Assembly (NCBI RefSeq): GCF_024266585.1 | Contig: NZ_CP100647.1 | Location: forward strand, 2,709,001-2,773,000 | Direction of reading: 5' to 3' | Origin: Xanthomonas sacchari | GTDB taxonomy: Bacteria; Pseudomonadota; Gammaproteobacteria; Xanthomonadales; Xanthomonadaceae | DNA: 64,000 bases | Shown here: in pieces, positions 16,112 through 31,827 of the stretch | How positions within the stretch are numbered: position 1 is the first letter of the stretch | Layout: each line of letters starts with the position of its first letter | Made by a program: the position numbers and the translations under genes | The notes under the pieces: model-generated | Told to the model about the DNA's origin: nothing | Database searches by the model: none | What the model saw: the letters and a program-made list of their open reading frames with translations, nothing else

Positions 16112-16738
16112 TCAGCGGTCGCCGACCACGTCCACGTCCTTGTCCGGGACGTAGCGGAAGGTGCCGGCGGCGAAGGCCGGATTGCGCTTCCAGTCGCTGA
16201 AGCTGATCTCGGTGCGCTGGCCGACCGGGTCGACCACTTCCATGCGCGCCAGGCCATTGCGGTCGAAGCCGAGCTTGGCCATCTGGAAGCTGGCCTCGGT
16301 GTCTACCTTCGGGGTCATGGTCAGCCACTGCAGCCCGTCGCGGGCCACCGCTTCCTCGCTGACATCGTACTGGCGGTCGAGCTTGCCCGGGTCGATCAGC
16401 GCGGTCAGCGGGCTGTTCTGTTCCTCGCTGCCCTGCGCGCGCACCGTGGCCTGCTTCAGGTCCGGGTCGTACACCCAGACCTTGCTGCCGTCGGCGACGA
16501 TCAGTTGCGTGTAGGGCTTGCGGTACTCCCAGCGGAACAGGCGCGGCGCCGACAGCGCGACGCGGCCGCTGGAGCTTTCCTTCAGCGTGCCCTTGCCGTC
16601 GTAGACCTTCTGCGCGAACTGGCCGTCCAGGCCCTTCAGCCCGCGGGTGAAGGCGGTGAGGTCCTCGCGGGCGCCGGCGAAGGCGGAGCCGGCCAGCAGC
16701 GCGGTGGCGAGGACGGTGTAGCGGAGTGTGCGAAGCAT
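16112..16738 (-). CDS. lolA: Outer-membrane lipoprotein carrier protein LolA
   Basis: This 208-residue periplasmic protein has a signal peptide ending near AFAGA and the LolA pattern in order: GLDGQFAQKVYD, SGRVALSAPRLFRWEYRKPYTQLIVADGSKVWVYDPDL (region about 58-91), then the C-terminal FSDWKRNPAFAAGTFRYVPD. LolA accepts lipoproteins from LolCDE and carries them to LolB. It is third in line behind ftsK and the DUF3857 gene, with a 75-base gap, and ends against the convergent dmeF. Confidence 0.93.
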   Translation of the reverse strand: MLRTLRYTVLATALLAGSAFAGAREDLTAFTRGLKGLDGQFAQKVYDGKGTLKESSSGRVALSAPRLFRWEYRKPYTQLIVADGSKVWVYDPDLKQATVRAQGSEEQNSPLTALIDPGKLDRQYDVSEEAVARDGLQWLTMTPKVDTEASFQMAKLGFDRNGLARMEVVDPVGQRTEISFSDWKRNPAFAAGTFRYVPDKDVDVVGDR

Positions 16739-16813
16739 GCGGATGGATTTCCGGATGGAGTGTGGGCAGTGTGCCGCGGCGCGCCTGAATAGGCGATCAG
16801 AGGGCGTGGCGGC

Positions 16814-18760
16814 TCATGGTCCGGTCTGCATCCGGGTCAGGTCGCCGTACAGGATCTGCCCGCGGAAGCCGCGCCGCACCTGCTGGTACAGCTCGCGGAA
16901 GGCGGCGTAGTCCTGCGGCTGGCACAGCGCCGCCGGGCCGTGGATGGCGCGCCGGTGCAGCGTGTGCGTGGCGGTCACGGTCTGTCCGTCGCGCACCCAG
17001 GTGGCGGCGTACTCGCCGGCGGCGTTGCTGAAATGGGTGTCGGCCGGGATCGCGATGATCGGCACGCTGTCCGGGAAGGTCAGCCGGTAGGTCTCGCGGC
17101 GCGCGTTGTCGTTGCAGTAGAACGGGGTCAGGTTGCGCTCGGCCGAGGCGGTGCTGTAGACCCCGCGCACCGAGTCGGCGCCGGGCATCAGCGGCAGGCT
17201 CATGCCGCCGACCACGCCGAAGTCCACGTAGTCGTGGGCGCGGAAGCGGTAGGCGTAGCCGAACGGCCGGCTCAGGTCCTGCGGCGCGCCCTGCAGCAGC
17301 AGCTCGCCACTGCCGTCGAAGCCGGAGGCGGCGAGGATCGATTCCTCGATGCGGGTGCGGTTCTGCGCGTTGAGCTGCACGAACATGGTGCGCAGGCCGA
17401 CTTCGCCGACGTCGCCGCTGTCCAGGCGGGTGATGCCGCTCAGGCTGCCGTCGGCGGCGAAGCGGTAGTCGGTCTCGGCCAGATAGCGGTTGCGCTTGGC
17501 GTCGTCCGGCGGCGTGCGCGCCACGGTGCCGTCGGCGGTGTGCAGCACCGGCGCGCCCAGGTCGCCGGCCGGCAACTGGCCGAAGCGCGCGTACGGGCTG
17601 GTCGAGTCCACGTACAGCTTGAACTCGGGCAGATAGGTGATGGCATGGTTGAAGCGCCCCAGCACCGGCACCTCGGGCAGGGTCGGCCCGCCCTGCGCGC
17701 CGATCAGCACCGGCGTGCTGGCGATGCCCTTGGCCGCCAGCAGCGCTTCCAGCACCACGGTGTGGTCCTTGCAGTCGCCGTAGTGGGTATCGAGGATGCT
17801 GTCGGCGCTGTTCGGCTGCAGCCCGCCGTTGCCCAGGTATACCGCCACGTAGCGGATGTTGCGCGCCACCCATTCATACAGCGCCGCGGCCTGCGCGCGG
17901 CGGTCGCTGATGCCGGCGGTGATCTGCTCGGCGCGGGCGCGCACCTTGGGCGTGACCTGCGCGGCGGCGGCGCTGCTGCGCTGGTAGGCCTGGGCCATCT
18001 GCGCCCAGCTGCGGAAGCTGCTGGCCATGATGGTCGGGCTGAACTCCCAGGTGGCCGCCGACCAGTTCTGGCTCTTCATCGGCTCGCGGCGGCTGTAGCG
18101 CCATTCCCAGCGCGCCCGGTCGCCGTCGAACGTCGGCGTGTCGCTGCCCTGCACGCCGCGCGTGTACAGATGCATCTGCAGGCGTCGCGGTGCCACCAGG
18201 GTCACCGTGGCGTCGTCGTACTGGGAGAACACGCTGAAGGTCTCCCACAGGCTGAAGTAACCCGGGAAGTACGGCACGTTCTGGGTGCGGCGCACCCGGT
18301 ACACCAGGCGCGCGCCGGGCATCAGGTTGGGAAACACCACCACCTTGACCTTGCGGTCGGCGTACATCGCCGCCGCGGCGCTGGAGTAGCTTTCCTGGGT
18401 GTAGATCTTGTCGGCCGGCACGTCGTGGCGCAGGCCGTCCGGGGTCAGCGTGTAGGCGGCCAGCACCTCCAGCGTCTCCAGCTTCTCGCTGTAGCCCAGC
18501 CGCACCTGGCTGAACTGGTCGACGCCGGCCTTGGTCTTGAGCAGCAGCTCGTATTCGTCGGTCTCCACGCTGGTGGCGTCCTCGCGCACCTCGTAGTCGG
18601 CGCGGTAGCGCACGTAGCTGTAGTTGTTGCTGACCACCGGGGCGGCGGTGGCCGGTGGCGCGGCGTCATGGCCTGCGGCCGGCGCCGGTTGCGCCGTGGC
18701 GAGGCTGGCCAGTGCCAGCAGCGCCGATCCCAGCAGCCAGCGTGCGGCGCGCGGCGGCAT
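16814..18760 (-). CDS. DUF3857 / transglutaminase-like periplasmic protein
   Basis: The 648-residue protein has a signal peptide (cleavage near ATAQP). The first domain (about 60-230) is DUF3857, and the second (about 270-400) a transglutaminase-like fold in which the run ILDTHYGDCKDHTVVLEALL provides the Cys, with His in FNHAITYL and Asp in LYVDSTSPYARFG as the likely triad. A beta-rich C-terminal part follows. Such proteins are common in the periplasm of Gammaproteobacteria; substrate unknown. It is 47 bases after ftsK and 75 before lolA. Several starts are possible; 18760 gives the cleanest signal peptide. Confidence 0.82.
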   Translation of the reverse strand: MPPRAARWLLGSALLALASLATAQPAPAAGHDAAPPATAAPVVSNNYSYVRYRADYEVREDATSVETDEYELLLKTKAGVDQFSQVRLGYSEKLETLEVLAAYTLTPDGLRHDVPADKIYTQESYSSAAAAMYADRKVKVVVFPNLMPGARLVYRVRRTQNVPYFPGYFSLWETFSVFSQYDDATVTLVAPRRLQMHLYTRGVQGSDTPTFDGDRARWEWRYSRREPMKSQNWSAATWEFSPTIMASSFRSWAQMAQAYQRSSAAAAQVTPKVRARAEQITAGISDRRAQAAALYEWVARNIRYVAVYLGNGGLQPNSADSILDTHYGDCKDHTVVLEALLAAKGIASTPVLIGAQGGPTLPEVPVLGRFNHAITYLPEFKLYVDSTSPYARFGQLPAGDLGAPVLHTADGTVARTPPDDAKRNRYLAETDYRFAADGSLSGITRLDSGDVGEVGLRTMFVQLNAQNRTRIEESILAASGFDGSGELLLQGAPQDLSRPFGYAYRFRAHDYVDFGVVGGMSLPLMPGADSVRGVYSTASAERNLTPFYCNDNARRETYRLTFPDSVPIIAIPADTHFSNAAGEYAATWVRDGQTVTATHTLHRRAIHGPAALCQPQDYAAFRELYQQVRRGFRGQILYGDLTRMQTGP

Positions 18761-18807
18761 CGGTCCAGGCTGGCGCCGGCCACCGCCGGCGGACGGCGCG
18801 GTGCGCC

Positions 18808-21165
<2,358 letters not shown>

Positions 21166-21246
21166 GCTATGACCAGACCTTAGAAATGCATCGTTAGTGA
21201 TTGATAATAAACGACTCGCCCTTGCATTTCAGCAGTCGGTAGCTGA

Positions 21247-22422
<1,176 letters not shown>

Positions 22423-22536
22423 GTTCGCGCCTCCGCTGAGCTGCCGGCGTCTGGCCGGCCGCGATCGCGCGTCTGCACGGGTGGCGGGCGGCATGGCCGA
22501 CCGCTGCGCCAGCCGCGGCGGCGCGCCGTCCCGGCG

Positions 22537-23661
22537 ATGAGCCGGATCCGCTGGCTGCGCCGGCTCGACGCGGTCACCGCGGGCGACTGGGACGCCCTGC
22601 ACGACGGCCGCAACCCTTTCGTCGCCCACGCCTTCCTGGCCGGCCTCGAGCAGCACGGCTGCCTGCGCCCGGACTGGGGCTGGAGTCCCTTGCATCTCAC
22701 CGTCTGGGACGGCGAGACCCTGGTCGCGGCCGCGCCCGGGTACCTGAAAAGCAACTCGCACGGCGAATTCGTGTTCGACCATGCCTGGGCGCATGCCTAC
22801 GCGCGCTACGGCCAGGACTACTTTCCCAAGTGGCTGTGCGCGGTGCCCTACTCGCCGGTGACCGGGCCGCGGCTGCTGGCGCGCGACCCGGCGGCGCGGC
22901 AGGAGCTGCTGGCGGCGATGCAGGCGCTGACCGAAAGCAGCGGTCTGTCCTCGGCCCACGTCAATTTCCACCGCGCCGAGGAGGACGCCGCCTTCGGCGC
23001 CGACTGGCTGGAGCGCAACGACGTGCAGTACCAGTGGCACAACGCCGCCGGCTGGAGCGGGTTCGACGACTACCTGGGCGCGATGGACCACAAGCACCGC
23101 AAGAACATCCGCCAGGAGCGCGCCAAGGTGCAGCGCGCCGGCATCTGCTTCCGCGTGCTGCACGGCGACGAGGCCAGCGCCGCCGACCTGCAGGCGATGT
23201 ACGGGTTCTATCTGCGCACCTTCGACAACTACGGCAATTCGCCGGCGCTGACCCTGGACTTCTTCTCGCATCTTGCGCGAACGATGCCGCGCAACCTGCT
23301 GATCTTCCTGGCGATGCACGAAGACACCCCGGTAGCCGGTGCGTTCTGCCTGCGCGGCGGCGACACCCTGTACGGTCGCTACTGGGGCGGCGAGCCCCTG
23401 CCCGGCCTGCACTTCGAGACATGCTACTACCAGGGCATCGAGTATTGCCTGCGCGAAGGCCTGACCCGCTTCGAGCCGGGCGCGCAGGGCCAGCACAAGA
23501 TCGCCCGCGGCTTCCTGCCGCGGCTGGTGCGCAGCCGCCATTGGATCGCCGACCCCGGCTTCCGCGTGCCGCTGGCCGAGTGGTGCGCGCAGGAGCGCGC
23601 CGATGTCCGCCAGCATGCGGCGGCGCTGCAGCGCCACTCGCCGTTCCGCCACGACGCCTGA
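22537..23661 (+). CDS. FemAB-like / DUF482 GNAT-fold acyltransferase
   Basis: The 374-residue product carries the DUF482 pattern: NPFVAHAFLAGLEQHGC near the start, YFPKWLCAVPYSPVTGPRLL, the basic run MDHKHRKNIRQERAKV in the middle, and GRYWGGEPLPGLHFETCYYQGIEYCLREGL with FEPGAQGQHKIARGF near the end. The fold is a double GNAT as in FemAB peptidyltransferases that use aminoacyl-tRNA or acyl-CoA. The substrate is unknown. It is 22 bases upstream of aat, itself an aminoacyl-tRNA-dependent transferase, and the pair is probably co-transcribed. Confidence 0.85.
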   Translation: MSRIRWLRRLDAVTAGDWDALHDGRNPFVAHAFLAGLEQHGCLRPDWGWSPLHLTVWDGETLVAAAPGYLKSNSHGEFVFDHAWAHAYARYGQDYFPKWLCAVPYSPVTGPRLLARDPAARQELLAAMQALTESSGLSSAHVNFHRAEEDAAFGADWLERNDVQYQWHNAAGWSGFDDYLGAMDHKHRKNIRQERAKVQRAGICFRVLHGDEASAADLQAMYGFYLRTFDNYGNSPALTLDFFSHLARTMPRNLLIFLAMHEDTPVAGAFCLRGGDTLYGRYWGGEPLPGLHFETCYYQGIEYCLREGLTRFEPGAQGQHKIARGFLPRLVRSRHWIADPGFRVPLAEWCAQERADVRQHAAALQRHSPFRHDA

Positions 23662-23683
23662 GGCATCGGCTAGGCTTGCGGCG

Positions 23684-24421
23684 ATGCGTCGTCTCCCTGT
23701 CCTGCTCGCGGCCGATCCCGCCGCCCCGTTCCCGCCGCCGTCCAGCGCCCTGCGCGAGCCGGACGGCCTGCTCGCGGTCGGCGGCGACCTGACGCCGACC
23801 CGCCTGCTCGCGGCCTATGCGCAGGGCATCTTCCCCTGGTACTCCGACGGCGAGCCGATCCTGTGGTGGAGCCCGGACCCGCGCACCGTGTTCCGCAGCG
23901 ACGGCGTGCGCCTGTCCTCGCGCTTCCGCCGCAGCCTGCGGCGCTCGCCATGGACGGTACGCGCCGACACCGCCTTCGCTCAGGTGATCGACGCCTGCGC
24001 GCAACTCCCGCGCCGCGGCCAGGACGGCACCTGGATCACCGCACCGATGCGCGACGCCTACCTGGCCCTGTACCAGGCCGGCCACGCGCATTCGGTGGAA
24101 GTGTTTGACGGCAACGCCCTGGTCGGCGGCATCTACGGGGTGGCGCGCGGGCGCATGTTCTTCGGCGAGAGCATGTTCAGCGCCCGCAGCGGCGGTTCCA
24201 AGGTGGCGCTGGCGGCGCTGGCGCGGCGCCTGCATGGCTGGGGCTGGCCGTTGATCGACGCGCAGGTGGAGAACGACCACCTGCTCAGCCTGGGCGCCGA
24301 ACGCTGGCCGCGCGCGCGGTTCCTGGGCGCCATCGCCCCGTTGGTGGCGGCGCCGGCCGAGACCGGGCCGTGGACGTTGCGATTCGGGACGCTGGCGGCC
24401 CTGGAACTGGCCCAGGGCTGA
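23684..24421 (+). CDS. aat: Leucyl/phenylalanyl-tRNA--protein transferase
   Basis: The 245-residue product has the family hallmarks LREPDGLLAVGGDLTPTRLLAAYAQGIFPWY (about residues 24-54), WWSPDPRTVF, and the core GGIYGVARGRMFFGESMFS with the catalytic-region Glu. It adds Leu or Phe to N-terminal Lys or Arg of proteins, making an N-degron that ClpS recognises. ClpS and ClpA are encoded 3 kb downstream. The start at 23684 follows a GGCGATG context; a longer upstream frame overlaps the previous gene and was rejected. Confidence 0.95.
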   Translation: MRRLPVLLAADPAAPFPPPSSALREPDGLLAVGGDLTPTRLLAAYAQGIFPWYSDGEPILWWSPDPRTVFRSDGVRLSSRFRRSLRRSPWTVRADTAFAQVIDACAQLPRRGQDGTWITAPMRDAYLALYQAGHAHSVEVFDGNALVGGIYGVARGRMFFGESMFSARSGGSKVALAALARRLHGWGWPLIDAQVENDHLLSLGAERWPRARFLGAIAPLVAAPAETGPWTLRFGTLAALELAQG

Positions 24422-24439
24422 GCGGGATTAACGCAAACT

Positions 24440-24468
24440 TTGCATGGCGCGGCCCAGGCGAGTAAAAT
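24440..24468 (+). promoter_or_regulatory. Sigma-70 promoter of infA
   Basis: TTGCAT (24440-24445) and TAAAAT (24463-24468) are separated by 17 bases, the optimal spacing, and lie about 45 bases upstream of the infA start. The match is close to the vegetative consensus and stands out in this GC-rich sequence. Confidence 0.75.
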
Positions 24469-24513
24469 CCTCGCTCTTCAGGCCTTTGGCCGTTCCGAAT
24501 CGCACAGGATTAC

Positions 24514-24732
24514 ATGTCGAAAGACGACTCCATCGAATTCGAAGGCACCGTCAGCGAGACGTTGCCCAATACCACGTTCCGGGTCAAGCTCGAAAACGGG
24601 CACGAAATCATCGCCCACATCTCCGGCCGCATGCGCAAGAACTACATCCGCATCCTGACCGGCGACCGGGTGAAGGTCGAAATGACCCCGTACGACCTGA
24701 CCAAGGGTCGCATCACCTACCGCATGAAGTAA
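24514..24732 (+). CDS. infA: Translation initiation factor IF-1
   Basis: The 72-residue single OB-fold protein has the near-invariant sequence of IF-1: [22 protein letters not shown] and [35 protein letters not shown]. It binds the ribosomal A site of the 30S subunit during initiation. The N-terminus MSKDDSIE differs slightly from the usual MAKED form. It has its own promoter and a hairpin terminator 22 bases after the stop, so it is monocistronic. Confidence 0.98.
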   Translation: MSKDDSIEFEGTVSETLPNTTFRVKLENGHEIIAHISGRMRKNYIRILTGDRVKVEMTPYDLTKGRITYRMK

Positions 24733-24754
24733 TCCGCCACGCGCGGACATGAAG

Positions 24755-24777
24755 AAGGCGGCCAATGGCCGCCTTTT
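24755..24777 (+). terminator. Rho-independent terminator of infA
   Basis: AAGGCGGCC (24755-24763) pairs perfectly with GGCCGCCTT (24767-24775) around a 3-base loop AAT, and a run of T follows. It starts 22 bases after the infA stop. Confidence 0.9.
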
Positions 24778-24868
24778 CGCGTCTGCAACGGGAGAACGAC
24801 GGTGCCCCTCGCCAGGCGGCTGCAGCCTCTGCAGCCGCCTTTCGTCGTGCCTATCGCCCGGACCTGCC

Positions 24869-27151
<2,283 letters not shown>

Positions 27152-27274
27152 GGTGTACTCCGACGTCTGTTGCCAACAATATGTGGCTTGAGTTGCGAAT
27201 TTCCACAACCCTATCGGATCAGTGTGTTCACACCGCGTTAGTCCGGGCAAACCGGTGACCGACGCCTCCCACTA

Positions 27275-27595
27275 TCAGGCTTTTTCCATCGTGCACAACA
27301 GGGGATGCTGGTTCATCCGCGAGAATTCGTTCACCTGAGCCACCTTGGATTCAGCCACCTCGCGGGTATACACCCCGCACACCCCGCGGCCGCGGGTATG
27401 CACGTGCAGCATCACCTGGGTGGCGCGTTCCAGGTCCAGGGCGAAGAACTGCTGCAGCACGGTCACCACGAAGTCCATCGGGGTGTAGTCGTCGTTCAGC
27501 AGCAGCACCTGATACATGGGCGGGCGGGCGATCTCCGGCTTGCCGGTCTCCACCACGACGCCATGGTCGTGTTCGGGGGAATTCTTGCGGGGCAT
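27275..27595 (-). CDS. clpS: ClpS adaptor protein
   Basis: The 106-residue protein has the N-degron binding pocket sequence [20 protein letters not shown] (Asn-Asp pair and Met) and [25 protein letters not shown] with the conserved His that contacts the substrate N-terminus. ClpS delivers proteins with Leu, Phe, Trp or Tyr N-termini to ClpA. It precedes clpA in the same direction and is divergent from the next secreted hypothetical gene. The aat gene nearby supplies substrates for it. Confidence 0.96.
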   Translation of the reverse strand: MPRKNSPEHDHGVVVETGKPEIARPPMYQVLLLNDDYTPMDFVVTVLQQFFALDLERATQVMLHVHTRGRGVCGVYTREVAESKVAQVNEFSRMNQHPLLCTMEKA

Positions 27596-27671
27596 CCGCC
27601 CATTATATACGGGGGCTGCCGGCCCGGATTGGACGATCGCCGGCCCTGCCCGCACAATTCCCCTCCTTTCG

Positions 27672-28175
27672 ATGGCGCTCCGCATGCATTCGACGATGTT
27701 CCCCAAGCTTCCGCTGCTCGCCGCGCTGCTCGCCGCCGCCCTGCCGGCTGCCGCCGCGCCGCCGGATGCGGCGTTGGGCAAGCGCCTGCAGGCGCTGGGC
27801 TACGACGTGCAGGCCGACGAGGACGGCGACTACCAGGTGCTGTTCGGCCTGCGCGACCACGGCCGCGAGCGCAAGCAGCTCGCCTACGTGCGCTCGCCGG
27901 TGGAGACCTTCGGCAGCTACCGCATCCGCGAGGTGTGGTCGCCGGCCTACCAGGCGCAGGGCGACAGCCTGCCCGCCAGCGTCGCCAACCGGCTGCTGGA
28001 GGACGCGCAGTCGGACATCCTCGGCGGCTGGGTGCGCCAGGGCGGCACCGCGGTGTTCGTGGTCAAGCTCCCCGCCGATGCCGACGATACAGCGCTGCGC
28101 GAGGCGCTGGAGGCGGCCGCGCGCGGCGCCGACGCGATGGACGCCGAGCTCAACGGCGGCAAGGACCTGTTCTGA
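27672..28175 (+). CDS. Secreted hypothetical protein
   Basis: The product has 167 residues. A signal peptide ([19 protein letters not shown]) is followed by a small alpha/beta domain with no family I recognise: [43 protein letters not shown] (segment about residues 36-78) and a C-terminal helix [20 protein letters not shown]. This pattern recalls small periplasmic proteins with a YbjN/SRP-like alpha-beta fold, but that is only a guess. Starts at 27684 and 27696 are possible. The stop overlaps the nudix gene by one base (TGATG). Confidence 0.7.
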   Translation: MALRMHSTMFPKLPLLAALLAAALPAAAAPPDAALGKRLQALGYDVQADEDGDYQVLFGLRDHGRERKQLAYVRSPVETFGSYRIREVWSPAYQAQGDSLPASVANRLLEDAQSDILGGWVRQGGTAVFVVKLPADADDTALREALEAAARGADAMDAELNGGKDLF

Positions 28176-28633
28176 TGACGGCGGCCGCGGCCCCCTGGCA
28201 GCCCGACGTGACCGTGGCCACGGTGGTGGTGCGCGACGGGCGCCTGCTGCAGGTCGAGGAAGCGATCGCCGGAGCGCTGGTGCTGAACCAGCCGGCGGGC
28301 CATCTGGAGCCGGACGAGAGCCTGGTCCAGGCCGCGGTGCGCGAGACGCTGGAGGAAACCGGCTGGCACGTGCGGCCGACCGCGTTCATCGGCGCCTACC
28401 AGTGGAAGGCCGACAACGGCCGCCACTACCTGCGCTTCGCCTTCGCCGCCGATGCGGTCGCGCACGATGCGCAGCGGCCGCTGGACACCGGCATCGTGCG
28501 TGCGCTGTGGATGACCCCGGCCGCGCTGGAGGCCGCCGCGCCGCGCTGGCGCAGCCCCCTGGTGTGGCAGGTGGTGGCCGATTTTCTGGCCGGGCGCCGT
28601 TACCCGCTGGATCTGCTGCGGCAGGTGGCATGA
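28175..28633 (+). CDS. nudJ: Nudix hydrolase, NudJ-like
   Basis: The 152-residue protein has the nudix box [23 protein letters not shown] (given as residues about 47-69; Gly, Glu, Arg-Glu and Glu-Glu-X-Gly in the canonical spacing). It starts with a short beta strand [18 protein letters not shown] as in NudJ, which cleaves nucleoside di- and triphosphates and HMP-PP. The mnmA gene follows with an ATGA overlap, the same order as nudJ-mnmA-hflD in E. coli, which supports the call. Confidence 0.88.
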   Translation: MTAAAAPWQPDVTVATVVVRDGRLLQVEEAIAGALVLNQPAGHLEPDESLVQAAVRETLEETGWHVRPTAFIGAYQWKADNGRHYLRFAFAADAVAHDAQRPLDTGIVRALWMTPAALEAAAPRWRSPLVWQVVADFLAGRRYPLDLLRQVA

Positions 28634-29772
28634 ACGGCGCAGCGGTCATGGTCGGCGTCTCCGGCGGCGTGGATTCGTCGGTGGCGGCCTGGCAACTGGC
28701 CCAGCAGGGCGCAACGGTGTCCGGGCTGTTCATGCAGAACTGGGCCGACGACGGCAGCGGCGACTGCCGTGCCGACGAAGACCGCCGCGATGCGGTGGCG
28801 GTGTGCGGGCGGCTGGGCATCCCGTTCCATTTCCGCGACTTCTCGCAGGAGTACTGGCAAGGCGTGTTCGCGCACTTCCTGGCCGAGTACGCCGCCGGGC
28901 GCACACCGAACCCGGACGTGCTGTGCAACCGCGAGGTCAAGTTCAAGCATTTCCTGGACGCGGCGCGCGACCTCGGCGCCGAGCGCATCGCCACCGGCCA
29001 CTACGCGCGGGTGGATTGCGTCGGCGGCCGCTGGCGGCTGCTGCGCGGGCTGGACCGCAACAAGGACCAGAGCTACTTCCTGCATCAGTTGGGCCAGGCG
29101 CAACTGGCCGCGACCCTGTTCCCGGTCGGCGAGCTGCCCAAGGAACAGGTGCGCCGCATCGCCCGCGAGGCCGGCCTGCCGACCCACGCCAAGAAGGATT
29201 CCACCGGCATCTGCTTCATCGGCGAACGCGATTTCCGCGCGTTTCTGGGCCGTTACCTGCCGGCGCGGCGCGGCGAGATCCGCGACCCGCACGAGCAGGT
29301 CGTGGCCGAGCATCCGGGGGTGTTCTACTTCACCCTGGGCCAGCGCGAGGGCCTGAACATCGGCGGCGTGCGCGGCCGCGCCGCGGCGCCGTGGTACGTG
29401 GTCGGCAAGGACGTCGCCCGCAACGTGCTGTACGTCGACCAGGACCGCGACAGCCCCTACCTGATGGCCGGCCGGCTGCGGTCCGAGACCGCGCACTGGA
29501 TCGCCGGGGCGCCGCCGGCGCGGCGCTTCGACTGCACCGCGCAGACCCGCTATCGTCAGGCCGACGAGCCGTGCACGGTCGAGGTCGGCGACGACGGCGG
29601 CCTGTCTGTACGCTTCGCGCGCCCGCAGCGCGCCGTCACCCCCGGGCAGTCGCTGGTGCTGTACCAGGGCGAGGAATGCCTGGGCGGCGCCGTGATCGCC
29701 ACCACCGATGCCCCGCTGGAGCGCCGCCTGGCGCAGCAGGCCCCCGCCGTACACGAGGACACCATTCGATGA
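28630..29772 (+). CDS. mnmA: tRNA-specific 2-thiouridylase MnmA
   Basis: The 380-residue protein has the PP-loop motif SGGVDSS at about residues 11-17, the first catalytic Cys in [12 protein letters not shown] and the second in [12 protein letters not shown], and the C-terminal OB-like barrel. MnmA makes the 2-thio group of uridine-34 in tRNA for Lys, Glu and Gln. It overlaps nudJ and hflD by four bases each, so the three form one operon. Confidence 0.97.
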   Translation: MNGAAVMVGVSGGVDSSVAAWQLAQQGATVSGLFMQNWADDGSGDCRADEDRRDAVAVCGRLGIPFHFRDFSQEYWQGVFAHFLAEYAAGRTPNPDVLCNREVKFKHFLDAARDLGAERIATGHYARVDCVGGRWRLLRGLDRNKDQSYFLHQLGQAQLAATLFPVGELPKEQVRRIAREAGLPTHAKKDSTGICFIGERDFRAFLGRYLPARRGEIRDPHEQVVAEHPGVFYFTLGQREGLNIGGVRGRAAAPWYVVGKDVARNVLYVDQDRDSPYLMAGRLRSETAHWIAGAPPARRFDCTAQTRYRQADEPCTVEVGDDGGLSVRFARPQRAVTPGQSLVLYQGEECLGGAVIATTDAPLERRLAQQAPAVHEDTIR

Positions 29773-30383
29773 CCGATTCCATGGACGCGCGCATGCTGGC
29801 GCTGGCGGGCATGGCCCAGGCCCTGCAGCAGGTGCGGCGCATCGCCGAGACCGGCCAGTCGGAGGCGTCGCTGGTGCGCACCCTGCTCGACAGCGTGTTC
29901 CGCATCGACGCGCCCAGCCCCGAGGCGGTCTACGGCCGCCGCGCCGACCTGGCGCCGGGCCTGCGCCTGTTGCACAACTACTTCCGCAACCAGGGCCAGG
30001 ACGAGGTGCTGCCGCGGCTGGCGCTGGCGGTGATCCAGCTGGAACGGCGCTTCGCCGGCGATGCCGCGACCGACGCCAAGGTCGACGCCGGCCTCGCCCG
30101 GATCGGGCCGCTGCTGGAGCGCCATGGCGACAGCACCCACCCCGAGGTGATCGCGGCGCTGGGCCAGCTCTATGCCGACACCATCAGCCACCTGCGCCCG
30201 CGGGTGATGGTGCAAGGCAATCCGCACTACCTGGGCCAGGCCGGGGTGGTGGCCGAGATCCGCGCGCTGCTGCTGGCGGCGGTGCGCGCGGCGGTGCTGT
30301 GGCGGCAGATGGGCGGCAGCCTGTGGGATTTCCTGCTGGCCAAGCGGCGCATGCGCGAGACCGTGGACCGGGCGCTGCGCTGA
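29769..30383 (+). CDS. hflD: High-frequency lysogenisation protein HflD homologue
   Basis: The 204-residue all-helical product matches the HflD pattern: [21 protein letters not shown] at the start, [11 protein letters not shown] in the middle and [38 protein letters not shown] near the end. It is a peripheral inner-membrane protein; E. coli HflD modulates phage lambda CII. The position after mnmA with an ATGA overlap is conserved widely. Its role without phage is unclear. Confidence 0.9.
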   Translation: MTDSMDARMLALAGMAQALQQVRRIAETGQSEASLVRTLLDSVFRIDAPSPEAVYGRRADLAPGLRLLHNYFRNQGQDEVLPRLALAVIQLERRFAGDAATDAKVDAGLARIGPLLERHGDSTHPEVIAALGQLYADTISHLRPRVMVQGNPHYLGQAGVVAEIRALLLAAVRAAVLWRQMGGSLWDFLLAKRRMRETVDRALR

Positions 30384-30490
30384 GCCTGCCGCGGCAGCAC
30401 AGCGGGCCCGCCGCGTGCGGTCCGCGGCGCGTTTTGCGACGCCGATCGTGCGAAAGCCGGTAGGTTTCGACGATCCGGCAACGGCGCTGC

Positions 30491-30517
30491 TAAAGACACC
30501 GGGGGGACGGCCGATAC
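30491..30517 (+). promoter_or_regulatory. Sigma-28 (FliA) promoter of the chemoreceptor gene
   Basis: TAAAGACA (30491-30498), 11 bases, GCCGATAC (30510-30517). The spacing is exact and the -10 element differs from the FliA consensus GCCGATAA by only the last base. Start of transcription would fall near 30524, ahead of the ATG at 30546, which argues against the GTG at 30525. Confidence 0.8.
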
Positions 30518-30545
30518 AGCAACCGTGACTCTGCCGAGAACGTCC

Positions 30546-31736
30546 ATGTACTCACGCCTCCTGATCCGTCTGGCCGCCCCGCTCGCCCTGACGTTGCTGT
30601 TCCCCATCGCCGCCGGTTTCGACTGGCCGGCCCCGGTCCGTTGGGCCATCCTCACCACGATGACGCTGAGCTGGCTCGGCTTCGCCGGCTGGACCGCGTA
30701 CAGCCAGAGCCGGCGCTCGCCGGAGCAGGCCAAGGTCATGCGCGAACAGGACCATCTGCTGACCGAACTGCGCAGCTTCGTCGGCAACGAGATCGAGGGC
30801 TCCCGCTCCGAGATCGAACGTGCCCGCGAACTGATCCGCCAGGCGGTCAGCGGCCTGGGCGGCAGCTTCGAGGCGATGAACCGCAAATCGCGGCAGCAGA
30901 GCGTGGCCCTGGCCCGCATCGTCGACCGCGCCGGCGAAGACGGCGGCGCCGGAGTGGACGTGGCCCGCTTCGCCCAGCATGCCAGCCAGCGCATGGAGCA
31001 GTTGGTGGAGGCGTTGGAGCAGGTCAGCGGCCAGAGCAGCACCACGGTACACTACATCGACGACATGTCCCAGCACCTGGACGGCATCTTCGCCCTGCTG
31101 GAGGACGTCAAGTCGATCGCCGACCAGACCAACCTGCTGGCGCTGAACGCGGCGATCGAAGCGGCGCGTGCCGGCGAGGCGGGCCGCGGCTTCGCGGTGG
31201 TGGCCGACGAGGTGCGCAACCTGTCCGAGCGCTCGACCACCTTCAACGAGCAGATCCGCAAGCTGGCGCACAGCTCCAAGGACGCCATCGCCAAGGTCCG
31301 CGAGACGGTCTCGCACATGGCCTCGCGCGACATGGACCGCTCCCGCGAGGCGCGGGCCGAGGCCGCGGCGATGCTGGACAACGTGGCCGCGATCAACCAC
31401 TCGCTGGGCGACGGCATGCGCGAGATCTCCGAATGCGGCCGCGCCATCGACAGCAGCGTCGCCGAAGCGGTACGCGCCCTGCAGTTCGAGGACATCGCCA
31501 CCCAGGCCCTGGGCGGCGTGCACACCCACCTGGACCGCCTGACCGCGATCAACCGCGAGGCCGTGGCGCTGCAGGAGCTGCTGCACCGCAATGGCGGCGT
31601 GTTCGACCACGAACTGATCGACGCCCTGCAGCGGGTCGGCAACCGCCTGCGCGACATGCGCACCGAGTGGGAGCGTCCGCCGCACAAGCCGGTGGCGCAG
31701 CAGAGCATGGGTGCCGGTACGGTCGAGCTGTTCTAA
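30546..31736 (+). CDS. Methyl-accepting chemotaxis protein without a periplasmic sensor
   Basis: The 396-residue protein has two adjoining N-terminal membrane helices (about 6-25 and 31-51) with only a few residues between them, so no periplasmic ligand domain exists. The long coiled cytoplasmic rod carries the chemoreceptor tip [22 protein letters not shown] (about residues 184-205) followed by [17 protein letters not shown] FliA promoter drives it, so it belongs to the late flagellar regulon although the flagellar genes are 13 kb away. It probably senses the membrane or cytoplasm. It could also work with a different Che array, such as one for type IV pili. Confidence 0.88.
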   Translation: MYSRLLIRLAAPLALTLLFPIAAGFDWPAPVRWAILTTMTLSWLGFAGWTAYSQSRRSPEQAKVMREQDHLLTELRSFVGNEIEGSRSEIERARELIRQAVSGLGGSFEAMNRKSRQQSVALARIVDRAGEDGGAGVDVARFAQHASQRMEQLVEALEQVSGQSSTTVHYIDDMSQHLDGIFALLEDVKSIADQTNLLALNAAIEAARAGEAGRGFAVVADEVRNLSERSTTFNEQIRKLAHSSKDAIAKVRETVSHMASRDMDRSREARAEAAAMLDNVAAINHSLGDGMREISECGRAIDSSVAEAVRALQFEDIATQALGGVHTHLDRLTAINREAVALQELLHRNGGVFDHELIDALQRVGNRLRDMRTEWERPPHKPVAQQSMGAGTVELF

Positions 31737-31827
31737 GCGCGCCTTGTCGTCCTCCGCGCCATGAACCGACGAGTCCCCGGCCCCTGCCGGGGCTTGTCGT
31801 CTCTGCCCTTCCCGTCCGGCCCCGTCG

